Of a DNA stretch of 33,835 nt, positions 1-8,603 are shown one piece after another. This DNA comes from JAHJQQ01 sp032907525 (GTDB lineage: Bacteria; Pseudomonadota; Gammaproteobacteria; Thiohalobacterales; Thiohalobacteraceae). Position numbers and translations under genes: made by a program. The notes beneath the pieces were generated by a model. It worked only from the letters and a program-made list of their open reading frames with translations, ran no database searches and had not been told where the DNA came from. The stretch lies in contig JAJJPM010000188.1 of the NCBI GenBank assembly GCA_032907525.1, positions 1 to 33,835 of the forward strand, read 5' to 3'. Numbering within the stretch: the stretch's first letter is position 1; each line of letters starts with the position of its first letter.

Positions 1-2304
1 GAAGCCGAGGCCGAAGCGGCCGCCGCGCCCCCGACGTCCCCCGCGCCGCCGCCTCCATCGGCACCTACGGCCGCGGACATGCCGTACGCCCCCGCCGCAC
101 GCGAGGACGCGGCACCGGCTGCCCTGGATGCATCGCCGGCCGGCGCCGGGGCCGCGGGCGGCGGAATCAATGCCGCGGAACCCTACGGCCCCTGGGCGCT
201 GTGCGCCCCGCGGCCCGTGGAGCCGCTGCCGTCTGCCGCCCTGTCCGGCACCGAGTTCACCGCCGATCGCGCGGAGGTCGAGCAGAACCGCCTCTACACC
301 CTCTCCGGCGACGCCGTCGTGGAACGCGCCGGCCAGCGCATCCGCGCCGACCGCATCCGCTACGACGAGGCCCTCGACGAGGTGCAGGCCGAAGGCGGTG
401 TCCGGCTCGATCAGTCCACGCTGCAGGTGACCGGCGACTCCGCGACCCTGCAGCTCGGCAGCGACACCGGCGAAATCCGCGGCGTCCGGTATTTCGTCCA
501 TGCCCAGCACGCGCGCGGCCGGGCCGAGATCGCCCGGCAGGAAAGCGCGACGATAAAATCCTTCGAGCGCGCGACCTACAGCACCTGCGACGAAGACCGC
601 GAACGCTGGCGCCTGAACGCCCGCAGCGTGACGCTCGACGAGGCCGAAGGCGTCGGCTACGCCCGCCACGCGCGTCTGGAAGTCGGGTCCGTGCCGGTCC
701 TGTACACGCCGTACATCAGTTTTCCCATCGACGACCGGCGCAAGAGCGGATTCCTGGTACCCAGCTGGGGCAGCTCCGAAAGCAGCGGTGCGGAGCTGGC
801 CACGCCCTACTACTGGAACATCGCGCCGCATCGCGATGCCACCATCACTCCGCGCCTGATGAGCAAGCGCGGCGTGCAGATGCAGGGCGAGTTCCGCTAC
901 CTGAATCCGACCAACCGGGGCCAGCTGGGGCTGGAATACCTGCCCTCGGACAGCGAGTTCGACGACGAGGACCGCTCGCTGTTCACGATCCGGCACGACG
1001 GCCGTCCGCTGCCGCAGCTGCAGACCACCGTCCGAGCGGACGACGTGTCCGACAAGTACTACTTCGAGGATCTGGGCAACAGCCTGGAAATCAGCAGCAT
1101 CACCCACCTGGAGCGCCTCGCGGAGGCCACCTGGTTCGGCCGGGGCTGGTCGCTGACGGGACGCGTCCAGGATTACCAGACCGTGGACCGCACCATCGCC
1201 GAGATCAATCACCCCTACCGGCGCCTGCCGCAGCTGCTGCTGTCGATGCGCCCGCGCAGCCAGCCCTACGGGCTCGATCTCACCCTCGACAGCGAGGTCG
1301 TGCAGTTCACCCACGATCTGCGCGAGGAAGGCACGCGCATCGATCTGCAGCCCAGGGCGAGCCTGCCGCTGGGCGGCGCGGCCTGGTTCGTCACGCCGTC
1401 GCTCGGCGTGCGCCATACCCAGTACAGTCTGGACGAGCGCACCGCGGGCCTGCCGACCGAACCGTCGCGCACCACGCCCATCGCGAGCCTGGACAGCGGC
1501 CTGTTCTTCGAACGCGACACCCGTCTGTTCGGCAACGGCCTGCTCCAGACCCTGGAGCCGCGCGCCTACTATCTGTACGTGCCCTATAAGGACCAGGACG
1601 AGCTGCCGGTGTTCGACACCGGCCTGCGCGACTTCAGCTTCCAGCAGATGTTCGAGGACAACCGCTTCAGTGGCGCGGACCGCATGGGCGACGCCGACCA
1701 GCTGACTCTGGCGGTCACCAGCCGCCTGCTCGATCCCGAGAGCGGCGTGCAGCACCTCAGCGTGAGCCTGGGCGAGATCATCTACTTCCGCGACCGCGAG
1801 GTGGTGCTGCCGGGCCAGCCGGTGGCGGACCAGAGCGCATCCAACCTCGTCGGCGAGGTGGACGTGCGGCTGACGCGCAGCTGGAAGGCCACCGCCGGGA
1901 TCCAGTGGGATCCCCACGAATCCAAGACCGACCGCAGCAGCGTGCGCCTGCAGTACCGCCCGGACCCGCGCCATCTGTGGAATCTCTCCTACCGCTACCG
2001 CAGCGGCGAACTGGAGCAGATCGACACCTCGGCGCTGTGGCATTTCACGCCGCGCTGGCACGGGGTGGTCCGCTGGAACTACTCGCTGCCCGACCGCGAG
2101 CTGCTGGAGGGTCTGGCCGGCATCGAATACGAGAGCTGCTGCTGGATCCTGCGCCTCATGGGCCGCGGCTACGTGAACGATACGGAAGGTGAACGCAACG
2201 ACGCGATCCTGGTCCAACTGGAGCTGAAGGGCCTGACCAGCTTCGGCGACCCGATCGAGGCCCTGCTGGAAGATGGTATCCTTGGTTATCCGCGCAATCA
2301 GTAG
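1..2304 (+). CDS. lptD: LPS-assembly outer-membrane protein LptD, 5' end beyond the window
   Basis: LptD forms, with the lipoprotein LptE, the outer-membrane translocon that places lipopolysaccharide in the outer leaflet. The reading frame is open back to base 1; the first in-frame Met is at base 79, but no signal peptide is visible, so the true start lies upstream. Numbered from that Met, residues about 56-180 look like the periplasmic OstA/LptA-like jellyroll and about 240-741 the beta-barrel. The cysteines expected for the family disulfides are present: C42 (motif WALCAP), C170 (YSTCDED) and the adjacent pair C687-C688 (ESCCW). Before WALCAP there is a long Ala/Pro/Gly-rich, Glu-containing low-complexity stretch covering bases 1-175, longer than the short spacer of enterobacterial LptD. 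The 3' end overlaps the longest form of surA by 32 bp, which suggests translational coupling. Identification is firm; only the N-terminus is missing. Confidence 0.97.
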   Translation, partial: EAEAEAAAAPPTSPAPPPPSAPTAADMPYAPAAREDAAPAALDASPAGAGAAGGGINAAEPYGPWALCAPRPVEPLPSAALSGTEFTADRAEVEQNRLYTLSGDAVVERAGQRIRADRIRYDEALDEVQAEGGVRLDQSTLQVTGDSATLQLGSDTGEIRGVRYFVHAQHARGRAEIARQESATIKSFERATYSTCDEDRERWRLNARSVTLDEAEGVGYARHARLEVGSVPVLYTPYISFPIDDRRKSGFLVPSWGSSESSGAELATPYYWNIAPHRDATITPRLMSKRGVQMQGEFRYLNPTNRGQLGLEYLPSDSEFDDEDRSLFTIRHDGRPLPQLQTTVRADDVSDKYYFEDLGNSLEISSITHLERLAEATWFGRGWSLTGRVQDYQTVDRTIAEINHPYRRLPQLLLSMRPRSQPYGLDLTLDSEVVQFTHDLREEGTRIDLQPRASLPLGGAAWFVTPSLGVRHTQYSLDERTAGLPTEPSRTTPIASLDSGLFFERDTRLFGNGLLQTLEPRAYYLYVPYKDQDELPVFDTGLRDFSFQQMFEDNRFSGADRMGDADQLTLAVTSRLLDPESGVQHLSVSLGEIIYFRDREVVLPGQPVADQSASNLVGEVDVRLTRSWKATAGIQWDPHESKTDRSSVRLQYRPDPRHLWNLSYRYRSGELEQIDTSALWHFTPRWHGVVRWNYSLPDRELLEGLAGIEYESCCWILRLMGRGYVNDTEGERNDAILVQLELKGLTSFGDPIEALLEDGILGYPRNQ

Positions 2305-3628
2305 GTTGAATCCCGTGCCCGAATTCCTCAGCAAAGTGCTCTGTAAACGACTCCTGCCCCTGTTCCTCGCTCTCATGGCGGCCCTCTCGACCGGCAGCGC
2401 CGGCGCCGCCGACGAGCTCAACCGCATCGTCGCCGTGGTCAACGACGACGTGGTGCTGGAGAGCGAACTGGAGGCGAAGTTGCGCATCGTGCGCGAACAG
2501 CTCTCCGCCCAGAATACCCAGATGCCGCCCGAGAACGTGCTGCGCCAGCAGGTGCTCGAACGGGTGATCGTCGACCAGCTGCAGCTGCAATTGGCGGCGC
2601 GCAACAACATCCAGGTGGACGACGAGACCCTCAACGCCAGCCTGCGCAACATCGCCGAACAGAACGGTCTGAGCCTGGAGCAGTTCCGCGCAGCGCTGGA
2701 GGCCGAAGGGCATTCCTTCGCCGCCTTCCGCGAGGAGATCCGCAGCCAGATCATCCTGTCGCGACTGCATCAGCAGATGGTCGGCAACCGCATCAACGTC
2801 ACCGACCAGGAGATCGACAACCTGCTCGCCAACGAGCAGGCCTGGGGCGGCGGCGAGCGCGAATATCACCTGGGGCACATCCTGATCGCCGTGCCGGAGG
2901 GGTCCTCGCCGGAGGTCATCCAGGCGGCCGGGCAGAAGGCCGACGATATCGTGCGGCAGCTGCGTGCGGGTGCGGACTTCGCGCATACGGCAGTGTCGGT
3001 ATCGGCGGGCCAGACCGCGCTCGAGGGCGGCGATCTGGGCTGGCGCAAGGCGGGCCAACTGCCGACGCTGCTCGCCGAATCCGTGCACGGGATGCGGCCG
3101 GGCGACATCACCGATCCGATCCGCGGCACGGGCGGCTTCCACATCGTCAAACTCATCGAGACGCGCGGCGACGACCGGCACGTCATCACCCAGACGCACG
3201 TGCGGCATATCCTGCTGCAGCCCGACGAGCTGATGTCGGAGACCGAGGTGCGTCTGCGGCTCGAACAGCTGCGCGAACGCATCATCGGCGGCGAAGACTT
3301 CGCCGCGCTGGCGCGCTCCCACTCCAAGGACAAGGTGTCCGCCTCCAAGGGCGGCGATCTGGGCTGGGTGAGTCCCGGCGATCTGGTGCCCCGCTTCGAG
3401 GAGGCCATGAACCGTCTGCAGCCGAACGAGGTCAGCGACGTCGTAGAGACGCGCTTCGGTCTGCACATCATTCAGGTCCTGGGACGCCGCGACCACGACA
3501 GCACGGACGAGTTCAAGCGCAACAAGGCGCGCGAAATGATCCGCAAGCGCAAGCTGGACGAAGAGCTGGCCCTGTGGATCCGCCGTCTGCGCGACGAGGC
3601 CTATGTCGAATACCGCACCGAAGAGTGA
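2273..3628 (+). CDS. surA: Periplasmic chaperone / peptidyl-prolyl isomerase SurA
   Basis: SurA escorts unfolded outer-membrane proteins, including LptD, across the periplasm. In the 451-residue form, a hydrophobic signal peptide (about residues 24-45) ends near SAGAA before DELNRIVAVVNDDV, the usual start of mature SurA. A helical chaperone N-domain spans about 50-185. Two parvulin domains follow at about 197-297 (starts EYHLGHIL, with GGDLGW) and 308-406 (starts THVRHILL, with GGDLGW and FGLHIIQV). The start is uncertain. ATG at 2273 lies inside lptD and has no well-spaced ribosome site. TTG 2306 and GTG 2315 are in frame after the lptD stop; GTG 2315 would give 437 residues and a more normal signal peptide, close to the 428 residues of the E. 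coli protein. pdxA follows 21 bp downstream, as in the enterobacterial operon. Confidence 0.97.
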   Translation: MVSLVIRAISRLNPVPEFLSKVLCKRLLPLFLALMAALSTGSAGAADELNRIVAVVNDDVVLESELEAKLRIVREQLSAQNTQMPPENVLRQQVLERVIVDQLQLQLAARNNIQVDDETLNASLRNIAEQNGLSLEQFRAALEAEGHSFAAFREEIRSQIILSRLHQQMVGNRINVTDQEIDNLLANEQAWGGGEREYHLGHILIAVPEGSSPEVIQAAGQKADDIVRQLRAGADFAHTAVSVSAGQTALEGGDLGWRKAGQLPTLLAESVHGMRPGDITDPIRGTGGFHIVKLIETRGDDRHVITQTHVRHILLQPDELMSETEVRLRLEQLRERIIGGEDFAALARSHSKDKVSASKGGDLGWVSPGDLVPRFEEAMNRLQPNEVSDVVETRFGLHIIQVLGRRDHDSTDEFKRNKAREMIRKRKLDEELALWIRRLRDEAYVEYRTEE

Positions 3629-3649
3629 GCCGGCGCGGCCGGCACGGCG

Positions 3650-4660
3650 ATGAGCGTCGCGTCCGTACGCGGCACTGCGCGCATCGTAGTCACCGCGGGT
3701 GAGCCCGCCGGCATCGGCCCCGACCTGTGCCTCATGCTGGCCGCCTCCGACCTTTCCGCCGACGTGGTGGTCGCCGCCGATCCCGATCTGCTCGAGGACC
3801 GTGCGCGGCGCCTGGGGTTCACCGTCGCCTTCCAGACGTTCGACCCTGACCGTTCCCCCGAACCGCAGCGCGCCGGACGGCTGCGGGTGCTCCCTGTGCC
3901 GCTGGCAGCCGCCGTCGCCCCCGGCCGGCCGGATCCCGCGAACGCCCGCTATGTGCTCGAATGCCTCGATCACGCCGTCGACGGCTGCCGTGCGGGGGTG
4001 TTCGACGCCCTGGTGACCGGCCCGGTCCACAAGGGCGTCATCAACGATGCCGGCATACCCTTCACCGGCCACACCGAATACCTCGCCGAACGCTGCGGCA
4101 ACGTCCGCGTCGTCATGATGCTGGCAACGGAGGGGCTGCGCGTGGCGCTGGCCACCACGCACCTGCCACTGTCGGCGGTCAGCGCCGCCATCACCCGCGA
4201 CGACCTGAGCGCGACACTGCGGATACTCGTCGCGGACCTGCGCACCCGCTTCGGCATCGCGCGTCCGCGCATCCTGGTCTGCGGACTGAACCCGCACGCC
4301 GGCGAGAGCGGGCACCTCGGACGCGAGGAGATCGATGTCATCGAGCCCGTGCTGGAGTCGCTGCGCGGCGGCGATGCGGAGCTCTTCGGCCCGCTCCCGG
4401 CCGATACGCTGTTCACGCCGAAATATCTGGAGCATGCCGACGCGGTGCTCGCCATGTACCACGATCAGGGCCTGCCCGTGCTGAAATACAAGGGTTTCGG
4501 GCGTGCAGTGAACGTCACGCTCGGTCTGCCCATCGTCCGCACCTCGGTCGATCACGGCACGGCGCTGGATCTCGCCGGCACCGGCCGGATCGACGCCGGC
4601 AGCCTGCGCACCGCCATCGACGTGGCGCTGGCCATGGTCGGCCGCGCGGCCACCACCTAG
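3650..4660 (+). CDS. pdxA: 4-hydroxythreonine-4-phosphate dehydrogenase PdxA
   Basis: PdxA oxidises 4-phosphohydroxy-L-threonine in the DXP-dependent pathway to pyridoxal 5'-phosphate. The 336-residue length is typical. Family motifs appear in order: GEPAGIGPD (17-25), TGPVHKGVINDAG (123-135), FTGHTEYLAE (138-147), NPHAGE (214-219) and MYHDQGLPVLKY (269-280), then a C-terminal VRTSVDHGTALDLAGTG. The three metal-binding histidines expected from the family are H171 (TTHLPL), H216 and H271, and all are present. The gene lies between surA and rsmA with 21 bp and 8 bp gaps, so it is almost certainly cotranscribed with both. Confidence 0.97.
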   Translation: MSVASVRGTARIVVTAGEPAGIGPDLCLMLAASDLSADVVVAADPDLLEDRARRLGFTVAFQTFDPDRSPEPQRAGRLRVLPVPLAAAVAPGRPDPANARYVLECLDHAVDGCRAGVFDALVTGPVHKGVINDAGIPFTGHTEYLAERCGNVRVVMMLATEGLRVALATTHLPLSAVSAAITRDDLSATLRILVADLRTRFGIARPRILVCGLNPHAGESGHLGREEIDVIEPVLESLRGGDAELFGPLPADTLFTPKYLEHADAVLAMYHDQGLPVLKYKGFGRAVNVTLGLPIVRTSVDHGTALDLAGTGRIDAGSLRTAIDVALAMVGRAATT

Positions 4661-4668
4661 ACACGCAC

Positions 4669-5448
4669 ATGGCGCACACACCGCGCAAACGCTTCGGCCA
4701 GAATTTCCTCCACGACCGCGGCGTCATCGAGCGCATCGTCGCCGCCATCGACCCGCGTCCCGGCCAGGACATCGTCGAGATCGGCCCCGGCCAGGGCGCG
4801 ATCACCCTCCCGCTGCTGGCGGCCTGCGGCCGGCTGCAGGCGGTCGAACTGGACCGGGACCTGCTCGAGCCGCTGCGGGAGGCTGCGGCCGGCACGGGAG
4901 AACTGATCCTGCACAGCCGCGATGCCCTGCGTCTGGATTTCTGCGGACTGCGCCGGGGCGACGAACGGCTGCGCATCGTCGGCAACCTTCCCTACAACAT
5001 CTCGACGCCGCTGCTGTTCCACCTGCTGGACCAGGCGGCCTGCATCGCCGACATGCACTTCATGCTGCAGAAGGAGGTCGTCGAGCGCATGGCGGCGGCA
5101 GCGGGCAGCGAGGCCTACGGCCGTCTGTCGGTGATGCTGCAGTATCGCTGCGCGGTGACGCCGCTGTTCAACATCGGGCCCGGCGCCTTCCGCCCCCCGC
5201 CAAAGGTCGAATCGGCCTTCGTGCGCCTCGTCCCGCATGCCGTGCCGCCGGTGGCCGTGCGGGACGAGCAGCGTTTCGCGGTGCTGGTGCGGCAGGCATT
5301 CTCGCAGCGGCGCAAGACCCTGCGCAACACGCTCAAGGGTTTGCTGGACGCGGATGCCATCACGGCCGCCGGCATCGATCCGCAGGTCCGCGCCGAACAA
5401 CTGGACCTGGCGGCCTTCGCGCGGCTGGCGAACGCCGCCTCCTCTTAA
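4669..5448 (+). CDS. rsmA: 16S rRNA (adenine1518/1519-N6)-dimethyltransferase RsmA (KsgA)
   Basis: RsmA dimethylates two adjacent adenines in the 3' hairpin of 16S rRNA during late 30S assembly. The protein has 259 residues and starts MAHTPRKRFGQNFLHD, the standard N-terminus, which decides ATG 4669 although the frame stays open far upstream through pdxA. SAM-binding motif I is IVEIGPGQGAIT, the acidic motif after the second strand is AVELDRD, and the catalytic motif IV is NLPYNIS. GAFRPPPKVESAF and the C-terminal QRRKTLRNTLKG are also family hallmarks. It begins 8 bp after pdxA with no obvious Shine-Dalgarno, which fits translational coupling. In enterobacteria apaG follows directly; here about 5.2 kb intervene. 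Confidence 0.97.
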   Translation: MAHTPRKRFGQNFLHDRGVIERIVAAIDPRPGQDIVEIGPGQGAITLPLLAACGRLQAVELDRDLLEPLREAAAGTGELILHSRDALRLDFCGLRRGDERLRIVGNLPYNISTPLLFHLLDQAACIADMHFMLQKEVVERMAAAAGSEAYGRLSVMLQYRCAVTPLFNIGPGAFRPPPKVESAFVRLVPHAVPPVAVRDEQRFAVLVRQAFSQRRKTLRNTLKGLLDADAITAAGIDPQVRAEQLDLAAFARLANAASS

Positions 5449-5466
5449 AGAAACTCGGATCGATCC

Positions 5467-5635
5467 AAAAACCGCATTGGCCACGGAAGCACACGGAAAC
5501 ACACGGAAACACACAGACAGGATCACGGGCTTCGCCCAACAGCACGGCCCACCCGTCGGGCACCGGGCCGACGCCTCGCGACGCGGTTTCATTTCGGCAT
5601 CTTCCGTGTGTTTCCGTGGCTGAAATGAAGTTTTT
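5467..5635. repeat. Inverted repeat with tandem CACGGAA units (type A copy 1)
   Basis: Arms at 5480-5499 and 5601-5620 are complementary at 18 of 20 positions. The match continues loosely outward through an A-run plus CAT on the left and the complementary ATG plus T-run on the right. The left arm repeats a 10-mer (CACGGAAACA type) about three times. The interior contains smaller hairpins, for example GGGCTTCGCCC. It fills most of the 294 bp gap between rsmA and the stress-protein gene. It shares sequence with the copy at 9374-9533 and is related to the one at 30587-30793. I see no coding capacity. Confidence 0.85.
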
Positions 5636-5705
5636 ATGATAAATCAAGGTGCTGTTCAGGTCTGTCGCGCTGCATCAAGCCGCCCCGCCCTCGCAACCCC
5701 ACGTA

Positions 5706-5711
5706 TATACT
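5706..5711 (+). promoter_or_regulatory. Possible -10 element of the universal stress protein gene
   Basis: TATACT matches the sigma-70 -10 consensus at five of six positions and sits 32 bp before the start codon. No matching -35 hexamer is seen at 16-18 bp, so an activator or another sigma factor may be involved. Confidence 0.3.
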
Positions 5712-5742
5712 GATTCCACGCACACCACGAGGGGGAACCGCC

Positions 5743-6189
5743 ATGGGGAACTATCGACACATCCTGGCCGCTGTCGATTTCGGCAGCGACAGCGGCCAGG
5801 TGCTCGGCCGCGCCGCCGCGCTGGCCCGCGCCATGGGGGCCCGGCTCAGCCTGGTGCATGTCGTGGAGTTCCTGCAGTTCGATCTGGCCAGCGAGCTGGT
5901 GTTGCCGCAGGACGTGCAGTTGGAGGCGCAGATGGTCGAGGCTGCCAAGCGCAGGCTGGCGACAATGGCCGCGGACGTCGATGTCGGCGGGCCGGTAGAT
6001 CAGTGGGTGGAACTGGGCGCCACCAAGCAGGAGATCGTACGCATCGCCGAGACACAGGGCGCGGATCTGATCGTGATCGGCAGCCATGGGCGGCACGGGA
6101 TCAGCCGGCTGCTGGGATCGACCGCCAATGCCGTGCTCCACGGCGCAGGCTGCGATGTGCTGGCGGTGCGCATCCGCGCCCCGGGTTGA
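5743..6189 (+). CDS. Universal stress protein, UspA family
   Basis: A 148-residue single-domain Usp protein, a small cytoplasmic alpha/beta fold linked to stress and energy limitation. The N-terminus YRHILAAVDFGSDSG and the C-terminal GSHGRHGISRLLGSTANAV are the two family signatures. The ATP-binding form of the signature is G-x2-G-x9-G(S/T). Here eight, not nine, residues separate the second Gly from GS, as in the UspA-like branch common in gammaproteobacteria, so nucleotide binding is uncertain. A strong purine-rich ribosome site (GAGGGGG, 5729-5735) precedes the ATG. It is the first gene after the hairpin repeat that ends the rsmA operon, and it faces a minus-strand gene whose stop is about 50 bp away. 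Confidence 0.93.
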   Translation: MGNYRHILAAVDFGSDSGQVLGRAAALARAMGARLSLVHVVEFLQFDLASELVLPQDVQLEAQMVEAAKRRLATMAADVDVGGPVDQWVELGATKQEIVRIAETQGADLIVIGSHGRHGISRLLGSTANAVLHGAGCDVLAVRIRAPG

Positions 6190-6238
6190 AGGGGATCCCG
6201 GAAAAGTCCTGGCAGGACGCCCGGGGACAACCGCACGA

Positions 6239-6655
6239 CTACCAGCGGCTGGTGAGGCTGATGTACAGATCCGGGCGCCGTTCCGGGACGCCGCCGATGC
6301 CGGAGTCGCCGCTCCCTTCCGCCGACAGCTTCAGAGTGGGACGCAGGCTCAGAGTGAATTCCGGACCCTTGGCCCCGAACGGCCGCCCCGCCCCGCCGCG
6401 CTTCTCGATCAGCTCCCGCAGGGCCGGGCGCTCAAGCAGGTTGTTCAGCCAGTGCGGCGCGATGCGTTCCGCCAGGCCCTTGTGCGAATCCAGCACCAGA
6501 CGGGTCCCGGCGGCATAGATGCCATCCACCCGCGCGGCCCGCTCCTCGGGCCCGGCCGCCTGAGCGGCGGTCGTCACCACCACGCCCAAACCCACGATCA
6601 GCGCCAACAGCATCAGCGGATCGGGTTTGCGCATACGGTGGCTGCGGTATTTCAT
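6239..6655 (-). CDS. Small exported protein of unknown function
   Basis: I do not recognise this 138-residue protein. The start chosen has a GGAAG ribosome site about 8 bp upstream and yields a clear signal peptide: basic MKYRSHRMRKPD, then a hydrophobic core (MLLALIVGLGVVV), then a probable cleavage site near AAQAAG. The mature part, about 105 residues, contains ARVDGIYAAGTRLVLDSH and a Gly-rich segment, then TLSLRPTLKLSAE and YISLTSRW. Alternating strands near the C-terminus and a terminal aromatic residue might suggest a beta-rich envelope protein, but that is only inference. It has no cysteines, and nothing nearby fixes its role. Confidence 0.6.
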   Translation of the reverse strand: MKYRSHRMRKPDPLMLLALIVGLGVVVTTAAQAAGPEERAARVDGIYAAGTRLVLDSHKGLAERIAPHWLNNLLERPALRELIEKRGGAGRPFGAKGPEFTLSLRPTLKLSAEGSGDSGIGGVPERRPDLYISLTSRW

Positions 6656-7004
6656 ATCGAGTCTTCCGATGGCCGATTCCGGACGGAGTTCCGGGTGATT
6701 TGCCTTGCAGGCCCCGGACCTTCCGCCGAGGGGGCGGGGAACCAGGACAGGCGCCTGCCCTGGTCTTAACGGCCGCGCGCCGATCTCCTTCAATCCAAAA
6801 GGGAAACGGGTTCACATTTTGCGAAACGGAATGCCCGGCGGAAAACGCGGACAGAGAAAGCCAGCCGGCGACCGCGGCTGGCCGGCCCTCGGGGCGCTAC
6901 ACAACAGAATGATTTTATTGAGTAAATTCTGAGTTATAGGTGCGCTGAGAACGAATCGATCAGAGCTCCCTCAAAAACGTAGAAATCAGAGAAACCTCAG
7001 GGCA
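6656..7004. other. Intergenic region with a terminator-like hairpin and an AT-rich patch
   Basis: No gene is supported here. At 6861-6881 a 7-bp stem (CCAGCCG/CGGCTGG) with a 7-nt loop is followed on the minus strand by a short CTTTCTCT tract, so it may weakly terminate the minus-strand gene that ends at 7005. Near 6905-6940 there is an AT-rich patch with CAGAAT and ATTCTG in inverted orientation. It could contain the promoter of the exported-protein gene starting at 6655. Confidence 0.4.
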
Positions 7005-7226
7005 TTACCGGACAGCCGCCTGGCTGCGATAACCGGCGTCCCACCAGCAGCGAGGCAAGGCCTCGCCCGATGGGAAGACCAGATCGCCTTTGGCGAATGC
7101 AGCCGGATCCTGCAGTTCCTCACCTGCATGGATCCGCCCCTGGACGCTGTCCTGGAATGGATCGAACAGATCCGGGAGATTCAGGACCTCCACCAGGTCA
7201 CCGCTGGACACGTGCTTGAGATACAT
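7005..7226 (-). CDS. Small conserved-looking cytoplasmic protein, 73 residues
   Basis: The start is set by a near-ideal Shine-Dalgarno (GGAGGTG, 5 bp before the ATG on the minus strand). The protein begins MYLKHVSSGDLVEVLNLPDL and contains DPFQDSVQGRIHAGEELQDP and LVFPSGEALPRCWWDAGYR. I recall similar short proteins in sulfur-oxidising gammaproteobacteria, sometimes given misleading enzyme names, but I cannot assign a function. There is no signal peptide or membrane segment. It is transcribed divergently from the transaldolase gene, with 167 bp between the two starts that would hold both promoters. Confidence 0.65.
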   Translation of the reverse strand: MYLKHVSSGDLVEVLNLPDLFDPFQDSVQGRIHAGEELQDPAAFAKGDLVFPSGEALPRCWWDAGYRSQAAVR

Positions 7227-7393
7227 GTGACACCTCCGATCGCCTGACTCGTCCGCCGATCCACCGCATCCGCACGGGAACATTGGATGATTCCCCCCGG
7301 TCGAATGCAATGGACTGGTCTACTCTCAATATAGTCCGTTGTTACCTGCGGCAGGATGCCGACGCCCGACACCATCATTTCCAGGAGGGATCC

Positions 7394-8539
7394 ATGACGA
7401 CACCGGCCTCATGTGCGGTCCAGGCGCTTGGCCAGACGATCTGGTACGACAACATCCGGCGCGAGCTGCTGCGCTCGGGCGCCATCGCCCGGATGATCTC
7501 CGATCAGTGCCTCGCAGGACTGACCAGCAACCCGAGCATCTTCGAGAAGGCCATCGCCGCCGGCCGGGAATACGACGAGGCCCTGTCATCCGCCCGCCGG
7601 CAACGCCCTCAGGCATCGGCCCAGGACATCTTCTACGATCTGGCGATCGGCGACATCCGCGAAGCCGCCGATCTGTTCGCCGACCTGCACCGCACCAGCG
7701 AAGGACGTGACGGCTGGGTCAGCCTGGAAGTGTCACCGGATCTCGCCTATGACACCGAGGCGACCATCGACGAGGCCGAGGCATTGTTCCGGCGCGTCGA
7801 CCGACCGAACGTGATGATCAAGGTACCCGCCACCCGCCAGGCGCTGCGCGCGGTCGAGACGCTCACTGATCGCGGCGTCAATGTCAATGCGACGCTGCTG
7901 TTCTCGATCGCACGCTATGAGCAGATCGCGGATGCCTATCTGCTCGGTCTGGAATCCCGGCTGCGCCGCGGCCAGCCGCTGCACAGAATCCAATCGGTCG
8001 CCAGCTTCTTCGTCAGCCGCGTCGACGGCCTCGTCGACCGGCAGCTGCAATCGATCATCGCCCAGGCGGAACCCGCACGCGCCGCGCGGGCACAGGCGCT
8101 GCTCGGCCAGGTCGCCGTCGCCAATGCGCGCCTTGCCTACCGGCGCTTCCGGGCGATCTTCGGCAGCGAGCGCTTCGGCATGCTCGCCTCAGCAGGCGCC
8201 CATGTCCAGCGTCTGCTGTGGGCCAGCACCAGCACCAAGAACCCGGCCTACAGCGACCTGCTGTATGTCGAACCGCTGATCGGCGCGGACACTGTCAACA
8301 CGCTTCCGCCGGAAACCCTCGCGGCGTTCAACGACCATGGCAAGGTCGCGCAGACGCTGCCCGCCGATCCGGCGCAGGCCGAGCATGTCCTGAAGGAACT
8401 GGAGGCGCTGGGCATCAGCCTGGATGCCGTTACACGCCAGCTCGAAGAAGACGGCGTTGCCGCCTTTGCCGCGTCCTATCACAATCTGCTGCAGTCCATC
8501 GCGGAGAAGACGGCCCGGCTGTCGGGCACGAACGGCTGA
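7394..8539 (+). CDS. tal: Transaldolase
   Basis: Transaldolase moves a dihydroxyacetone unit between sugar phosphates in the non-oxidative pentose phosphate pathway. ATG 7394 is chosen because AGGAGGGA (7383-7390) lies just before it and the protein then starts MTTPASCAVQALGQTIWYDN. The 381-residue length matches the longer subfamily found in actinobacteria, cyanobacteria and many lithotrophs, not the roughly 317-residue E. coli TalB. Motifs are LTSNPSIFEKAI (43-54), LEVSPDLAYDT (111-121) and NVMIKVPAT (139-147), where K143 should be the Schiff-base lysine. NVNATLLFS and LWASTSTKNPAYSD also fit. 6-phosphogluconolactonase follows after 64 bp, so the two are probably cotranscribed. Confidence 0.95.
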   Translation: MTTPASCAVQALGQTIWYDNIRRELLRSGAIARMISDQCLAGLTSNPSIFEKAIAAGREYDEALSSARRQRPQASAQDIFYDLAIGDIREAADLFADLHRTSEGRDGWVSLEVSPDLAYDTEATIDEAEALFRRVDRPNVMIKVPATRQALRAVETLTDRGVNVNATLLFSIARYEQIADAYLLGLESRLRRGQPLHRIQSVASFFVSRVDGLVDRQLQSIIAQAEPARAARAQALLGQVAVANARLAYRRFRAIFGSERFGMLASAGAHVQRLLWASTSTKNPAYSDLLYVEPLIGADTVNTLPPETLAAFNDHGKVAQTLPADPAQAEHVLKELEALGISLDAVTRQLEEDGVAAFAASYHNLLQSIAEKTARLSGTNG

Positions 8540-8603
8540 GGGCCTCGCCATCCGGTGACTCGCGTGCCAACATAGCGCGAAACGCTCTGCCGGCAGCGCC
8601 GTC

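Noticed and set aside
2156..4681. An 841-codon open frame on the minus strand
   Set aside because: It is antisense to surA and pdxA, which are certain. The translation is His/Gln/Ala/Arg-rich without domains, a typical GC-rich shadow.
5479..5620. A CRISPR array, suggested by regular short direct repeats
   Set aside because: Repeat units are only 9-10 bp and contiguous, with no spacers of constant length and no cas genes. The structure is an inverted repeat.
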